This document shows, piece after piece, positions 8,057 through 16,818 of a stretch of DNA of 64,000 bases. This DNA is from Haloimpatiens massiliensis. Its GTDB lineage: Bacteria > Bacillota > Clostridia > Clostridiales > Clostridiaceae. The notes beneath the pieces were generated by a model. That model ran no database searches and had not been told where the DNA came from. It was given only the letters and a program-made list of their open reading frames with translations. The first letter of the stretch is position 1. Each line of letters begins with the position of its first letter. The stretch lies in the NCBI RefSeq assembly GCF_900184255.1, contig NZ_LT854640.1, positions 945,593 through 1,009,592 on the forward strand, given 5' to 3'. A program made the position numbers and the translations under genes.

Positions 8057-8632
8057 TTAGATCTTATATATACTTATAATATTAAATGGAATTTTAAATT
8101 CACTATTAATATAGTTTTTCATGTCATTACTTAACTGACTTTCCAGCTTCTCTTTATTTTCACTAGGCTTTTTAGTATTTATTTCCACCTTTCTTACTAG
8201 TTTTTCTTTTCCTACCCCTATACTCATATTTACTATTTTAAAGCTATTAGCATCCTCTTGATATTTTACTTTCACATCCACCTTGAAATTATTGTCTTTA
8301 TATTTTTCTTTAAGTTTATTTTTACATTCTTTTTCTAAATTGTACTCAAAATTTTCACAGGTGTTTTCGATATTTTTATATTTATATTCTTCATAAGTAT
8401 TTTTATACAACTTATCTTCAGTATATTTTTCCAAATTTATAGCACTAGTTATATTTAAATCTTTGTTAATAAATTTTATAACAGGATTTATTATTGTAAT
8501 TATTAATATCAACCCTAATACAAATTTTGCATACTTTTTTAAATTATTAGATGGCAGTATAGCCTCCACTGCAATTATAAAAAATACACAAACACTTATG
8601 GTTATTACCCAGTTTTTCATAAACTCAATCAT
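8057..8632 (-). CDS. spoIIIAF: Stage III sporulation protein AF
   Basis: A 191-residue protein with two N-terminal membrane segments (MKNWVITISVCVFFIIAVEA and FVLGLILIITIINPVIKF) and a lysine-rich soluble domain, the SpoIIIAF layout. Its C-terminal domain resembles ring-building folds of other SpoIIIA proteins. The longer open frame to 8677 is not the gene: AGGAGG sits 5-6 nt before the ATG at 8632, and the spoIIIAE stop lies 2 bp upstream. Confidence 0.93.
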   Translation of the reverse strand: MIEFMKNWVITISVCVFFIIAVEAILPSNNLKKYAKFVLGLILIITIINPVIKFINKDLNITSAINLEKYTEDKLYKNTYEEYKYKNIENTCENFEYNLEKECKNKLKEKYKDNNFKVDVKVKYQEDANSFKIVNMSIGVGKEKLVRKVEINTKKPSENKEKLESQLSNDMKNYINSEFKIPFNIISIYKI

Positions 8633-8634
8633 TT

Positions 8635-9798
8635 TTATCCTCCTAAAACTCCACTTCCAGCTGCTGCTATAATGCATAGCATTATAAAAAACATAAATGA
8701 AACACTAATTAAAGTGGACATAAGTAAAATTAAAGAATCACCAGAATTACTGATGCACTTTACCATATTTTTATCACATATAGGTTCTATAAGTGCCGCG
8801 CTTACTTTATACATTGATGCTATGATAAATATTTTTATTATAGGTATTACAATTATAGCTAAAATTATTACAAGTCCTAAACTACTTAAAGCGTTCTTAG
8901 CTAAAAGCGAATATCCTGCTACTGTAGAAATTGCATCCGAAAGACATTTACCTATAACTGGTACGAAATTATCCACTGCATATTTTGCTGTTTTTGATGT
9001 AACTGCATCTAAAGTTTTAGAAGTAATGCCCCTTATACTTACTACTCCTACAAAAACAGTCATAATTATACCCTGTGTCCATAGTGCTACCTTACTAAAT
9101 ATCTTTGTTAAATTACTTATTTTATAATCATCCGATATGTTGTTCACGAAATTTAAAACAAAACTCATAAGTATCATAGGAATAATAAAACTTACATAAA
9201 TTCTGGAACATATATTTATAGCTACAATTATTATTGGGTTCATAACCGCGGCCTCTACAACACCTCCTACACTAGCAAGCATTACTAAAAGCACTGGTAT
9301 CAATGCCGTCATAAAGTCTACCATAGTATTTATAGTGCTAGTTACCAGTGACACCCCTATTTTAAAGCTTTTAGCCACCACTATTATCACCAGTGAATAG
9401 CAAGCAAAATAAGCTACCTTTGTCATCTTTTCGTTACTGAAAGCATTTTCCAAATTTTTAAGTAGTGAGCTTACAATTCCTAGGATGAGAATGCTTATCA
9501 TTATTTTCAAAGCAGCTAGTACTTCCCTAAAAGTATAGGACCATAGAGCATTTCCAAATTTTTTAATAGAAAATTTACCATCACCAGTTTTCATAAACTC
9601 CATTACATATTCTTTAGGATTTAATTCTTGTATTATCTCATATTTATTTTTCATATTAGATATATAGTTATATAAACTTTCCATTTGTTCTCCATTGGCA
9701 ATTTCGTTTATTTTTTTGTGATCTACTGATGATGCTTGTACATTAAAGTTTGTAAAAAACAGGGTAAATATTATTATTAAACCCACTATTTTCTTCAT
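8635..9798 (-). CDS. spoIIIAE: Stage III sporulation protein AE
   Basis: A 387-residue polytopic membrane protein with a cleavable-looking signal sequence (KKIVGLIIIFTLFFTNFNVQA) and several long hydrophobic helices through the C-terminal two thirds, the usual size and layout for SpoIIIAE. It is thought to be the permease-like part of the mother-cell export apparatus feeding the forespore. The motif NFVPVIGKCLSDA is typical. GAGGT precedes the ATG; the gene is 20 bp past spoIIIAD. Confidence 0.95.
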   Translation of the reverse strand: MKKIVGLIIIFTLFFTNFNVQASSVDHKKINEIANGEQMESLYNYISNMKNKYEIIQELNPKEYVMEFMKTGDGKFSIKKFGNALWSYTFREVLAALKIMISILILGIVSSLLKNLENAFSNEKMTKVAYFACYSLVIIVVAKSFKIGVSLVTSTINTMVDFMTALIPVLLVMLASVGGVVEAAVMNPIIIVAINICSRIYVSFIIPMILMSFVLNFVNNISDDYKISNLTKIFSKVALWTQGIIMTVFVGVVSIRGITSKTLDAVTSKTAKYAVDNFVPVIGKCLSDAISTVAGYSLLAKNALSSLGLVIILAIIVIPIIKIFIIASMYKVSAALIEPICDKNMVKCISNSGDSLILLMSTLISVSFMFFIMLCIIAAAGSGVLGG

Positions 9799-9817
9799 AT
9801 CTACCTCACTTTTTTAT

Positions 9818-10201
9818 CTATAAAATTTTTGTAATAGTATCTAACACTGCCATCAATATGGGTATTGATAATACTAAAATAAGTATTTTGCCACTAAATT
9901 CTACTTTAGATGCTATAGTAGCTTCCCCAGCATCTTTACAGATTTCACTACAAAAAGTAGCTAAAAAAGCAATAGCTAGCACCTTAAACACTATATTCAA
10001 ATAAACAACATCAATATTAGCTTTAGTGGCCAAACTTTGAAGAAATTTAATTATTACAGATAATTTATCTATCATAAATACGAATATAGAGCATCCACAA
10101 AATATGCTAATGAGCAAAGCTACATCGTCTCTTCTTTTTTTAAATATGGATATTATAAATAAGGCTATAAAGGCAAATGATACTATTTTAACAATTTCCA
10201 T
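9818..10201 (-). CDS. spoIIIAD: Stage III sporulation protein AD
   Basis: A 127-residue, almost wholly hydrophobic protein with about four membrane helices and the family motif FCSEICKDAGEATIASKVE near residue 80. AGGAGG precedes the ATG. It normally follows spoIIIAC almost directly; here 165 bp separate them (see 10202-10366). Confidence 0.94.
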   Translation of the reverse strand: MEIVKIVSFAFIALFIISIFKKRRDDVALLISIFCGCSIFVFMIDKLSVIIKFLQSLATKANIDVVYLNIVFKVLAIAFLATFCSEICKDAGEATIASKVEFSGKILILVLSIPILMAVLDTITKIL

Positions 10202-10366
10202 ACTTTCCTCCTATAGTTTAATTTGTTTATTGTTTTACTACCAACCAAAAATTAAAACATTAATATCAAATTGAAAAATATAATTAATAAGCAATATACA
10301 AATGATCATTGATCACTTAACAATAAAGCCTCAATTTTTAAATTAAAAAACTAAGGATTTAATATA
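10202..10366. other. Unusually long AT-rich spacer between spoIIIAC and spoIIIAD
   Basis: The 165 bp hold no open frame of note. They are very AT-rich and include the partly palindromic TGATCATTGATCA near 10302-10314. In the other spoIIIA gaps the spacing here is -3 to 38 bp, so this looks like an insertion or a regulatory spacer. No convincing terminator or promoter was seen. Confidence 0.5.
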
Positions 10367-10564
10367 CTACAGCTGAAATAGTGTTTTAACTGTATTAAAC
10401 AGTTTATTTATTAAATTAATAACCATCAAAAGTATTATAACTACTCCTGCTAGATTGGTTATAACTGCATATTCATCCTTTCCACCACTTTTAAGAACCT
10501 TGTCCAATATGATTATAAGTATACCAACGGCTCCAATTTTGAATAGTAAACTTACGTCTAACAT
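10367..10564 (-). CDS. spoIIIAC: Stage III sporulation protein AC
   Basis: A 65-residue protein with two membrane helices (LLFKIGAVGILIIILDKVL and AVITNLAGVVIILLMVINLI) separated by the conserved SGGKDEYA turn. This matches SpoIIIAC, a small membrane component of the feeding-tube complex. GGAGG precedes the ATG, and the gene is 9 bp past spoIIIAB. Confidence 0.95.
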   Translation of the reverse strand: MLDVSLLFKIGAVGILIIILDKVLKSGGKDEYAVITNLAGVVIILLMVINLINKLFNTVKTLFQL

Positions 10565-10573
10565 ACTTACCTC

Positions 10574-11089
10574 CTATAACAACATAATTACCAACATGGC
10601 ACCTATAGAAAATCCTAAGTATCTATACATTTTAGTGTTCTTTTCCATTATTTTTTCTGCAACACTAATTTGCTTTTTCAAGCTTTCTATAGTAAATAAT
10701 ATTATTGCCTTTTGCCCTTCCAAATCGGATTTGCCTAAATTTTTACTCAAATTTAAAATTATGTCTATATCCTCCTCCTTTAACTTTAAGCTTTTACTTT
10801 CGTCAATGCTTATTTTAAATCCCTCATATACATCTTCCACTTCATTATTATTTAAAAGCTGCCATATACGTTTAAAAATGCTTTTCACTTCTCCTTTTGA
10901 CTTAGAGCTTATGGATTTAAAAGCTTCTGGTAGAGATGTGTATGTGTAAAACATTTCATTTTTCAATAAATATATTCCCTTTTCAAACTCTTTTAAGTGT
11001 TCTACTCGCTTTTTAAGCTCTTCGCCATATGCAAATCCCATGTAAGTGGAAGATAAAATTATAACTAAACTTCCTATAATTTTAATCAC
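10574..11089 (-). CDS. spoIIIAB: Stage III sporulation protein AB
   Basis: About 171 residues with membrane helices at both ends (IIGSLVIILSSTYMGFAYG and the C-terminal GFSIGAMLVIMLL) and a helical middle containing EKGIYLLKNEMFYTYTSLPEAF. The fold is related to GspF/PilC-type secretion platform proteins. The start is GTG: AGGAG lies 8 nt before the GTG at 11089 but only 2 nt before an earlier GTG at 11095, and the shorter form (MIKIIGSL) matches the family. Confidence 0.93.
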   Translation of the reverse strand: MIKIIGSLVIILSSTYMGFAYGEELKKRVEHLKEFEKGIYLLKNEMFYTYTSLPEAFKSISSKSKGEVKSIFKRIWQLLNNNEVEDVYEGFKISIDESKSLKLKEEDIDIILNLSKNLGKSDLEGQKAIILFTIESLKKQISVAEKIMEKNTKMYRYLGFSIGAMLVIMLL

Positions 11090-11100
11090 GGCCACATCTC

Positions 11101-12006
11101 CTAAACTTTGGTATTATTGTTAAAATCGTATATATACTCAACAGTGCCAACACCTCTAGTATTGCTAAGTATGATAGCTCTAGTGAAAACTTTATTATCT
11201 ATTATTTCTTTAAATACTGGTCTTCTGTAAAGATCCGTTTCATCGTACCCATGTATGGTTGTAATAACCTTCACACCAGAGTTTAATGCAAGTATTATGT
11301 TCTCCATATCCTTGTATGTTCCTATTTCATCAGAAACTATAACTTCTGGCGCCATACTTCTTATGGCCATGGATATACCATAACTTTTAGGACAGCTATC
11401 TAAAACATCAGTCCTTATTCCTACATCCATTTGGGGAACTCCTAAATAACATCCTGCTATTTCGCTTCTTTCATCTATTACAGAAACCTTTTTCCCAGCA
11501 ATTATTCCTTCTATACCATTAGATACATTTCTAGTTACATCTCTTATCAAAGTGGTTTTCCCACATTTTGGTGGTGAAATTATTATTGTATTCATTATTT
11601 CTCCTTGTTCAATTAAAGAAGGCATTATATTATCTGCACAACCTTTTATTTGTCTACAAATTCTAATATTTATGGAACTTATATTTTTTATTGTTTTTAT
11701 TCTGTCTTTTTCTACCACACAACTTCCACATATACCAATTCTATGTCCGCCTTTTATAGTTATATATCCCTGTCTTATTTCTTCATCAAAGGCATATAGG
11801 GAATAGCTGCTAAATCTTTGAACAATGCTTTTTAGCTCCTCTTCTTTAGGAATATACTCTTTTAAAATTTCATTATTATTTATGCCCAAAATTATTGGTT
11901 TTCCTATTCTTATGCGTATTTCTTGAAGTTTGTCCAATTCTTCTGTGTTTTTTATTAGTTTAATTAAAGGCTCACTTAGAAATTTTTCTAAACCATACAA
12001 GTACAT
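11101..12006 (-). CDS. spoIIIAA: Stage III sporulation protein AA, secretion-type ATPase
   Basis: About 301 residues, related to GspE/VirB11-type traffic ATPases that power the SpoIIIA channel. The P-loop ISPPKCGKTTLIRDV is near residue 145 (SPPxCGKT form usual in this family). A Walker B/Asp-box region follows (EVIVSDEIGTYKDMENI), and ITTIHG resembles the His box. The ATG at 12006 has GGAGGAAT upstream. First gene of the spoIIIA operon. No clear sigma-E promoter could be pinned down in the 107 bp between it and the preceding terminator. Confidence 0.95.
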   Translation of the reverse strand: MYLYGLEKFLSEPLIKLIKNTEELDKLQEIRIRIGKPIILGINNNEILKEYIPKEEELKSIVQRFSSYSLYAFDEEIRQGYITIKGGHRIGICGSCVVEKDRIKTIKNISSINIRICRQIKGCADNIMPSLIEQGEIMNTIIISPPKCGKTTLIRDVTRNVSNGIEGIIAGKKVSVIDERSEIAGCYLGVPQMDVGIRTDVLDSCPKSYGISMAIRSMAPEVIVSDEIGTYKDMENIILALNSGVKVITTIHGYDETDLYRRPVFKEIIDNKVFTRAIILSNTRGVGTVEYIYDFNNNTKV

Positions 12007-12112
12007 CAAATATTCCTCCTCTCTTAATTAATTTCTATTTATTATGTGTGAAATTTATTACTTAATTTTAAAATATTTCTATGTAATAAAATGATTAAAT
12101 CACAAAAAATAT

Positions 12113-12149
12113 AAAAAAGGCAGTAATGCTATAATGCATACTCCCTTTT
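12113..12149 (-). terminator. Terminator after the zinc-ribbon gene
   Basis: On the minus strand an interrupted stem (AAAAGG ... TATGC / GCATTA ... CCTTTT) ends in TTTTTT, about 25 nt past the stop of the gene at 12174. It separates efp-side transcription from the spoIIIA operon. Confidence 0.6.
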
Positions 12150-12173
12150 CGTTCAAAGCCTCTTGGTTACATT

Positions 12174-12584
12174 TTATTCAGTTTTTTCTTCCTCTTTGCC
12201 ACATAAAATTATATTATATCTGCAGTTAGGACATTCTAAATGTTCATTGCTTTGGAATAGTGTTTTATCTATAAATATAGATTCATTACAACTAGGACAT
12301 TTCATCTCCCTAAAATCATCCTCATTATACTCACAACCTTCATCAATAAGATCTTCACTTAATCCATATATTTCATCTTCAACATTTATTAAATCATTAT
12401 CAATTTGTTCTATGTATTCTTTTATTTCACCATTAGAATTTTTAAGAGAACAAATTTCATCAGCTATACATTCTAGTATATCTGTAATTTCTTTAATTAC
12501 TTTTCCTTCTTTTGTTTCAGAATCTATGTGCAATCCATCTATGTATCCTTTAAGGTAGGATACTTTTTGCTTAACCGAATTCAT
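12174..12584 (-). CDS. CD1247-type zinc-ribbon protein of unknown function
   Basis: A 136-residue acidic protein. The N-terminal half is helical (VSYLKGYIDGLHIDSETKEG, a pattern I associate with the clostridial CD1247 N-terminal domain family). The C-terminus has a zinc ribbon with cysteine pairs CPSC and CPNC about 25 residues apart. It is conserved between efp and spoIIIAA in clostridia by my recollection, which suggests a housekeeping or sporulation-linked role, but no function is established. GGAAG lies upstream of the ATG. Confidence 0.75.
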   Translation of the reverse strand: MNSVKQKVSYLKGYIDGLHIDSETKEGKVIKEITDILECIADEICSLKNSNGEIKEYIEQIDNDLINVEDEIYGLSEDLIDEGCEYNEDDFREMKCPSCNESIFIDKTLFQSNEHLECPNCRYNIILCGKEEEKTE

Positions 12585-12628
12585 ATAACCACTTCCTTAT
12601 AAACAATTTAAGTTATAATTAGTATAAC

Positions 12629-13186
12629 CTAAACTCTTTCCATATATTCTCCAGTTCTTGTATCTATTCTCACCATTTGTCCTTCTTCTACAAATAGAGG
12701 AACTTGAATCATTGCTCCAGTTTCCATTTTAGCTGCTTTTGTAACGTTAGTAGCTGTATTACCTTTAACACTTGGTTCTGTTTCAACTATTTGAAGTTCT
12801 ACAAAGTTTGGAGCTTCTACTGAAAAAGCCTCTCCTTTAAAGAATTTTATAACTGCAAACATATTTTCCTTTAAGAATTTTATAGCATCTTCAACTTTTT
12901 CATAGTTTAAAGGAATTTGCTCATAAGTTTCTTGATCCATGAAGTAATATAATTCTCCATCAGAGTATAAGTATTGCATTTCTTTTCTTTCAATAACAGC
13001 TTCTTGTAACTTTTCAGTTGGGTTAAATGTTCTTTCTACAACTCCCCCAGATATAACATTCTTTATCTTCGTTCTTACGAAAGCTGCTCCTTTACCTGGT
13101 TTTACATGTAAAAAATCTACTACTGTAAAAACTTGTCCATCTAATTCAAAAGTTGTTCCTTTTCTTAACTCTCCTGCTGAAATCAT
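12629..13186 (-). CDS. efp: Translation elongation factor P
   Basis: A 185-residue three-domain OB-fold protein that rescues ribosomes stalled on proline runs. It contains the loop HVKPGKGAAFVRTK with the tip lysine at residue 32 (the position modified in some bacteria) and the C-terminal signature IDTRTGEYMERV. An open frame continues to 13216, but GGAGGG lies 8 nt before the ATG at 13186, which gives the standard start MISAGELRKG. Confidence 0.97.
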   Translation of the reverse strand: MISAGELRKGTTFELDGQVFTVVDFLHVKPGKGAAFVRTKIKNVISGGVVERTFNPTEKLQEAVIERKEMQYLYSDGELYYFMDQETYEQIPLNYEKVEDAIKFLKENMFAVIKFFKGEAFSVEAPNFVELQIVETEPSVKGNTATNVTKAAKMETGAMIQVPLFVEEGQMVRIDTRTGEYMERV

Positions 13187-13221
13187 TCGGTATCCCTCCA
13201 AAAAAATAAATTTCATTTATT

Positions 13222-13251
13222 ATTATAACCTTTAGTAGGCAATCAATACAA
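13222..13251 (-). promoter_or_regulatory. Probable sigma-A promoter of efp
   Basis: On the minus strand TTGTAT (13251-13246), an 18-bp spacer and TATAAT (13227-13222) lie about 36 bp before the efp start codon. Confidence 0.55.
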
Positions 13252-13386
13252 ATATATTGTATCTATATCCATCATATGCATACTCAATGCAACTTCATAT
13301 GTTGAACAATGATATTTTATCAAAAGTAATTGATATTTGCAAATATTTCTTTTATCATATGATATTTACATATATATTTTACTTCT

Positions 13387-13800
13387 TCAGCCCAAAACAC
13401 ATTTCATACTTATTATTACCTTATTTTCTTTTAAAATCACACTTTCAATAATAAAATTTTTATTTTTGCCAAAAAAATTTTTTATTTCCTCGTCTCTTAT
13501 AAACTCTTCTAAAGGTTTAATATACCTCAGTTTAAATTTTACACTATGGTTTGTATTATTTTTTTCTACTGACATTTCATCTATTTCTACAGTTTTTAAT
13601 CTATGAATTTCCTTTAAAACATAACTACACTCTATTTTTTCTCTTTTTTCTATACTTTTATTTTCTCTCTTATGCTGTTTAACAACCTTAAAATCATTTT
13701 TTTTAATTTTCAATTCTTTATTTAATCTACAATCATATAAAACTAATGATATAAAAATCATAATCATTATTATTAAACTAAAAACTTTTCTTCTACTCAT
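13387..13800 (-). CDS. Hypothetical type IV pilus cluster protein, PilO-like position
   Basis: A 137-residue single-pass protein: basic N-terminus, one membrane helix (FSLIIMIMIFISLVLYDC), then a charged region and an alpha/beta C-terminus. I do not recognise the sequence. It is the last gene of the pilus operon and overlaps the stop of the PilN-like gene (TAATG), the place where PilO usually lies. Size and topology fit a reduced PilO, but this is inference from context. Confidence 0.55.
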   Translation of the reverse strand: MSRRKVFSLIIMIMIFISLVLYDCRLNKELKIKKNDFKVVKQHKRENKSIEKREKIECSYVLKEIHRLKTVEIDEMSVEKNNTNHSVKFKLRYIKPLEEFIRDEEIKNFFGKNKNFIIESVILKENKVIISMKCVLG

Positions 13801-14249
13801 TATTTCACTTCCATTTTTACACTAAAGTTTATACCTTTTCCTTGGTTATTTATATTATTAAAATCTTTAATATTATATTTTTTGTCTTTTTCTACTTTTT
13901 CTAAAAAATCTATATACTCCTTTATGTTGTTACTACTTCCTTCAAATTGAATTTCCTTTTCATTTGAAGTTATATGACTAAAGACAATATCATTTTTCAT
14001 AAAATTGTATAAATAAATAAAGTTATTTATAGTACTAATATTTTTGTTTTTATTATTGATTTGCTTTTCCGAAGCACATGTTTTATTACTTTCCAACAAT
14101 TTTGTTATGTCCTTTATTTGCCTTCTATAAAAGAAAATGTTTATTAATAAAAGTGTATTTATTATAAAAAAAATTATAAAATTCATATAAAAAACTTTAT
14201 TTTTATTTTTTTCTCTATATTTAGTAGGTAAAAAATTTATTTTATGCAA
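13800..14249 (-). CDS. PilN-like type IV pilus assembly protein
   Basis: About 149 residues with the PilN hallmark MHKINFLPTKYREKNKNK at the cytoplasmic start, one membrane helix (FIIFFIINTLLLINIFF) and a coiled-coil/ferredoxin-like remainder. PilN binds PilM through the INFLP motif and PilO in the membrane. The start is a TTG at 14249 with GGGAAG 7 nt upstream, giving MHKINFLP; a GTG at 14258 is too close to the ribosome site. It overlaps the upstream gene by 13 bp. Confidence 0.75.
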   Translation of the reverse strand: MHKINFLPTKYREKNKNKVFYMNFIIFFIINTLLLINIFFYRRQIKDITKLLESNKTCASEKQINNKNKNISTINNFIYLYNFMKNDIVFSHITSNEKEIQFEGSSNNIKEYIDFLEKVEKDKKYNIKDFNNINNQGKGINFSVKMEVK

Positions 14250-14968
14250 ATTTTGCACTTCCCGTCTTTTATAAAACTTTCCATTATAATCTCTTCACTA
14301 TAATTCAATAGTGTCAATCTATAGTTTTTATCTAACTCCTCCAATATGTCCTTATAGGGGAACCATAGAGTATATATACTACATTTCTCATGATCTAGAC
14401 ATTGATTTTCTACTATAGGGTTAAACTCTAAAAAAAACTCTTCAGAGTCCCCATTAAAATCTTTAATTATAGAATTCTCTATTAGAATCTGATTTTTTAT
14501 AACCATTATGTATAAATTATCTTTATTCATAAAAATTAATGTATATTGAGCATCATTTATATAGTTTTTAACGTGATCTAAAATAACAAATTGTATTAAA
14601 TTCACTAATTTCAATTTATTTTTTTCTTTTATTAATCCCTGTAATCTATTAAGTTTCCTAGAATTAATACAAAAAACCAATACATCATAAGACTTTTTTA
14701 ATTTTTTACATACATAATAATCGAACAATATTTCTTCCATATCCGTAAAATAATACTTTAGCTGATATTCTATAATTTTATATAATTTTTCTTTTGATAC
14801 CTTAGGAATACTTAAGAGTTTAATATATACTCTTTCTCCTTCCACTACTAGATATAAATTTCTATTTTTCAAATCTATATTTATATTTTTAATATTTTCA
14901 AATTTACTTTTATTCCATAAAAAAGTATCTCTATCTTCTATTTTTATTAATGCACTTTTCTTAAACAA
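14237..14968 (-). CDS. Divergent PilM-like type IV pilus protein
   Basis: A 243-residue soluble protein with the segment LLSIPKVSKEKLYKIIEYQLKYYF, which resembles the early part of PilM (actin-like ATPase). It precedes the PilN-like gene, as pilM does. It is shorter than typical PilM (about 350), and the actin-like phosphate motifs are not obvious, so nucleotide binding is doubtful. The start is TTG at 14968 with AAGGAGAG upstream. Confidence 0.6.
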   Translation of the reverse strand: MFKKSALIKIEDRDTFLWNKSKFENIKNINIDLKNRNLYLVVEGERVYIKLLSIPKVSKEKLYKIIEYQLKYYFTDMEEILFDYYVCKKLKKSYDVLVFCINSRKLNRLQGLIKEKNKLKLVNLIQFVILDHVKNYINDAQYTLIFMNKDNLYIMVIKNQILIENSIIKDFNGDSEEFFLEFNPIVENQCLDHEKCSIYTLWFPYKDILEELDKNYRLTLLNYSEEIIMESFIKDGKCKICIK

Positions 14969-15030
14969 AAAAATTACTCTCCTTTCTTTTTTAAATTATC
15001 CATGATTATCTTCATTTTTAAATTTTATAT

Positions 15031-15504
15031 TTAGTAGGTATCTGCTAAAACATATATAAATCTTAGTTTCTCATCTTCTATGGTGCACTTATATATCTCC
15101 TTTATCTTATATACTGGAGAAAATTCAGTAACTACTTGAAAATATATATCTGGTTCTAAATATGTATATTTTTCCTCCGGTTGCACATATTCTATAAATG
15201 ACTGTTCATAACGTAAATCATTATTCAATTCACTCTTTAAGCATCTTTTTATTTCTTCATAATTCATTGATTTAGCTGTTTTATTTATAGAATTATATAG
15301 TCTCCCAAGTAAAACTTCCTTATTATCCTCTTTTATATCACTTTTTAATTGATAATTTTTGATATAATTATTTATGGTTATATTTGAAATATTTAAAGAA
15401 ATAGTGTAGTTTATCAGTGTAATAAGTATAATTACTGCAAATATAGTATAAATAAATATATATGCTTTTTTCTTTAATTTTCTATGGGGATAAATCTTAA
15501 ACAC
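15031..15504 (-). CDS. Hypothetical membrane-anchored pilus-cluster protein
   Basis: A 157-residue protein with a basic N-terminus and one membrane helix (AYIFIYTIFAVIILITLINY), followed by an extracellular-type region of about 115 residues. No prepilin cleavage motif is present. It overlaps the preceding prepilin-like gene by 31 bp, so it belongs to the operon. It resembles PilX-like assembly proteins in layout only. The start is GTG at 15504, with a GGGAGGG ribosome site unusually close to it. Confidence 0.5.
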   Translation of the reverse strand: MFKIYPHRKLKKKAYIFIYTIFAVIILITLINYTISLNISNITINNYIKNYQLKSDIKEDNKEVLLGRLYNSINKTAKSMNYEEIKRCLKSELNNDLRYEQSFIEYVQPEEKYTYLEPDIYFQVVTEFSPVYKIKEIYKCTIEDEKLRFIYVLADTY

Positions 15505-15920
15505 TCCCTCCCACTTTTGTCTGAAATTTTTATAAATAAAACTTTTCCATTTTTATATACTTGAAAATCTTTAATTTTTCTGCAGATATTGTTGGAAGTC
15601 TTTTTACCTGCATTACAATTTATATCTTCATATTCTATTTTCAATACACCATCTACTAATTTTATAAATTCTATTTGATTATTTTTTTTGTTAATTATTT
15701 TAATAGTATTATTGTTTACTTTCACCTGTCCATTGCCATATAAAACTTTATGAATAAAACTTAGTCCTTCATTTATAGACGAATAATTAACAGTATCTTC
15801 ACATGTTCTTGAAAAGCTTCTTATTTCTCTAACTAAAACTCTAATCTCTAAAGAAAATAACACAGTGGCAATACTAACTGCTATTATCAATTCTATAAGT
15901 GTAAAAGCTCTTTTCTTCAT
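15474..15920 (-). CDS. Prepilin-type pseudopilin
   Basis: About 148 residues with the class III prepilin signature MKKRAFTLIELIIAVSIATVL: basic leader, cleavage before F, Glu at +5, then a hydrophobic helix. The rest looks like a GspJ/PilW-type minor pilin. The ATG at 15920 overlaps the stop of the previous gene (ATGA), so it is translationally coupled. An open frame runs further upstream inside that gene but is not coding. Confidence 0.85.
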   Translation of the reverse strand: MKKRAFTLIELIIAVSIATVLFSLEIRVLVREIRSFSRTCEDTVNYSSINEGLSFIHKVLYGNGQVKVNNNTIKIINKKNNQIEFIKLVDGVLKIEYEDINCNAGKKTSNNICRKIKDFQVYKNGKVLFIKISDKSGRECLRFIPIEN

Positions 15921-16360
15921 TGATAGTTCCCCTTTAAAAACTCTGTAGTTGCTTCCTTTTGCTGTCCATTCACTAAGAAACATAACTTTAGTCTTATCTT
16001 TAATACACTTTCATTTTTGAAATTTTCTATTTCCATAGTTATCCTTGGGCAATCCTGATTTTTCTCTTTTTCAAAAATGTTTTCTAAATTTTCGCTACAC
16101 AGTAAATCCACATTTATTTTTTCTCCTGATACGTTTAATTCATTATTTTCATTCAATTTTTCTATTTCTTGATAAGTGACATTTTTTAATAGATTGTATT
16201 TTAGCCCAGATAAAAAACAATAATAATTTTCAATAGTTTTTTGACGCTTAGCAATATTATTAATGGTTATCTTAAGTTTAAATATAGAAGCAACAACCAT
16301 AAAAAATATACACGCACTGCACAAAACCTCTACAAATCCAAAACCTTTCTTTCTTTTCAT
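15917..16360 (-). CDS. Divergent prepilin-like protein
   Basis: A 147-residue protein starting MKRKKGFGFVEVLCSACIFFM: a basic leader followed by G/F-GFVEV and a hydrophobic helix. This keeps Glu at +5 but departs from the usual FTLIE motif. It is probably a minor pilin (PilV/GspI-like). AGGTGGA lies upstream and the gene begins 4 bp after the preceding prepilin. Confidence 0.7.
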   Translation of the reverse strand: MKRKKGFGFVEVLCSACIFFMVVASIFKLKITINNIAKRQKTIENYYCFLSGLKYNLLKNVTYQEIEKLNENNELNVSGEKINVDLLCSENLENIFEKEKNQDCPRITMEIENFKNESVLKIRLKLCFLVNGQQKEATTEFLKGNYQ

Positions 16361-16364
16361 GATT

Positions 16365-16802
16365 TTAATCCACCTTAACCTTTGTATATCCGGTACCTAC
16401 TTCAACTGTCACCCTTTTATTATCAGGATAATTATTTAATTTTATAGTACAAGCGCTACTTGTAAAACCTAAACTACTTATTTCTATTTTTCCAGTTATA
16501 GCATTAATACTTTCTATTTTTACATTTGGCGGCAACTTTAAAGTATCTATATTTTGACGATTATGTGTGAAAAACAATCCGTTTTCATGCTCAAATTGCT
16601 GTATTGCTCCATTGACACCATTGCTTTTACAATAACTTTTACACTTATTTATAAATAAAACTATATTATTAGCATAAAAATTTATATCTAAATTTCTTTT
16701 TACTTTATTAAAACTTTTATAAGTAAATACTGTTCCACAGTAAATTGCTGAAATTAAAGCCATTACTATTAAAATTTCTATTAATGTATATGCTTTTTTC
16801 AT
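16365..16802 (-). CDS. Prepilin-type pseudopilin (GspH/FimT-like)
   Basis: A 145-residue protein with a very short leader and the motif MKKAYTLIEILIVMALIS: cleavage before Y, Glu at +5, then a hydrophobic helix. The beta-rich C-terminus (ISSLGFTSSACTIKLNN) resembles the GspH/FimT minor pilin fold. GAAGGGAG precedes the ATG. It follows another prepilin by 16 bp. Confidence 0.82.
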   Translation of the reverse strand: MKKAYTLIEILIVMALISAIYCGTVFTYKSFNKVKRNLDINFYANNIVLFINKCKSYCKSNGVNGAIQQFEHENGLFFTHNRQNIDTLKLPPNVKIESINAITGKIEISSLGFTSSACTIKLNNYPDNKRVTVEVGTGYTKVKVD

Positions 16803-16818
16803 CTGCTCCCTTCCAATC

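Noticed and set aside
12010..12112. Sigma-E promoter before spoIIIAA
   Set aside because: Expected from the known regulation of this operon, but no pair of -35/-10 elements with proper spacing could be defended.
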